Assembly (NCBI GenBank): GCA_964423265.1
Contig: CAYREF010000045.1
Span: forward strand, 1 to 14,834
Length of the DNA: 14,834 nucleotides
Direction: 5' to 3'
Source of the DNA: M55B165 sp964423265
GTDB taxonomy: Bacteria; Actinomycetota; Humimicrobiia; Humimicrobiales; Humimicrobiaceae
The notes beneath the pieces are model-generated. The model did not search any database. It saw nothing but the letters and a program-made list of their open reading frames with translations, and had not been told where the DNA came from. The position numbers were made by a program, and so were the translations under genes. Below are positions 14,738 to 14,834 of this stretch, one piece after another. How positions within the stretch are numbered: position 1 is the stretch's first letter; each line of letters opens with the position of its first letter.

Positions 14738-14834
14738 TCAGAATTCAAGCTGAGCTTGTCCGCTGTCTTCTCTTCCCTGCATCTCAATATATTTTTGTAT
14801 AATCTCTTCACTGATTCCAACCGTTGACACAAAA
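14738..14834 (-). mobile_element. tnpA: C-terminal end of an IS200/IS605-type TnpA (Y1 transposase), partial
   Basis: The minus strand from the window edge reads FVSTVGISEEIIQKYIEM then QGREDSGQAQLEF and a TGA stop at 14738-14740. The V-S-T-V-G...I-x-x-Y-I-x-x-Q pattern is the characteristic C-terminus of IS200/IS605 TnpA and REP-associated tyrosine transposases; the tyrosine of KYI corresponds to the catalytic nucleophile. Only 31 residues are in the window, so I cannot tell whether the gene is intact or whether tnpB accompanies it elsewhere. No tnpB lies on the visible side. Confidence 0.75.

Noticed and set aside
1..14834. CRISPR array, tRNA or rRNA genes
   Set aside because: No regularly spaced repeats, cloverleaf-like sequences or ribosomal RNA segments were noticed on either strand by eye.

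Overview
The window looks like a scaffold from a low-GC, strictly anaerobic bacterium, probably a metagenome-derived genome. It contains one run of exactly 100 N. Ribosome binding sites of the AGGAG type, one TTG start, frequent AGG/AGA and ATA codons and a bacterial gene style argue for a bacterium. I cannot fix the phylum. The anaerobic lifestyle is inferred mainly from the tungsto/molybdopterin enzyme described below.

Layout. Positions 1-3953 (minus strand) hold three consecutive glycosyltransferase genes, the last one cut by the window edge, in a visibly more GC-rich stretch; this looks like part of a surface-polysaccharide operon. A divergent intergenic region (3954-4320) leads to a small plus-strand DsrE-family protein (4321-4641). 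Next come a decayed gene remnant on the minus strand and an AT-rich AbiE-type toxin-antitoxin pair (5099-6794). The antitoxin gene has a frame break near its 5' end, and a long inverted repeat lies just upstream of it. Positions 7094-7193 are the N gap.

Right of the gap is the most interesting locus. A 1124-residue protein (7198-10572) fuses a cytoplasmic [4Fe-4S]/bis-pterin Mo/W oxidoreductase module to a complete PLP cysteine desulfurase. It is followed 8 bp later by an EgtD-type histidine N-alpha-methyltransferase (10581-11576). This arrangement matches the metallopterin-dependent, oxygen-independent ergothioneine synthase type described from Caldithrix abyssi. EgtD would make hercynine (trimethylhistidine), the desulfurase would take sulfur from cysteine, and the metallopterin module would place it on C2 of the imidazole ring. 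No EgtB-like or rhodanese-like (EanB) sulfur-insertion gene is visible, so the two genes could form a self-contained two-gene route from histidine to ergothioneine.

Downstream are a VTT/DedA-type membrane protein (11741-12463), a glucose/sorbosone-dehydrogenase-fold beta-propeller protein without a signal peptide, behind a strong sigma-70-like promoter (12647-13744), and a convergent short-chain dehydrogenase (13747-14514, TTG start). The right edge carries the last 31 codons of an IS200/IS605-type TnpA transposase on the minus strand, with hairpin-forming sequence beside it. The window therefore combines a metabolic core with accessory material (toxin-antitoxin pair, decayed gene, insertion-sequence end).
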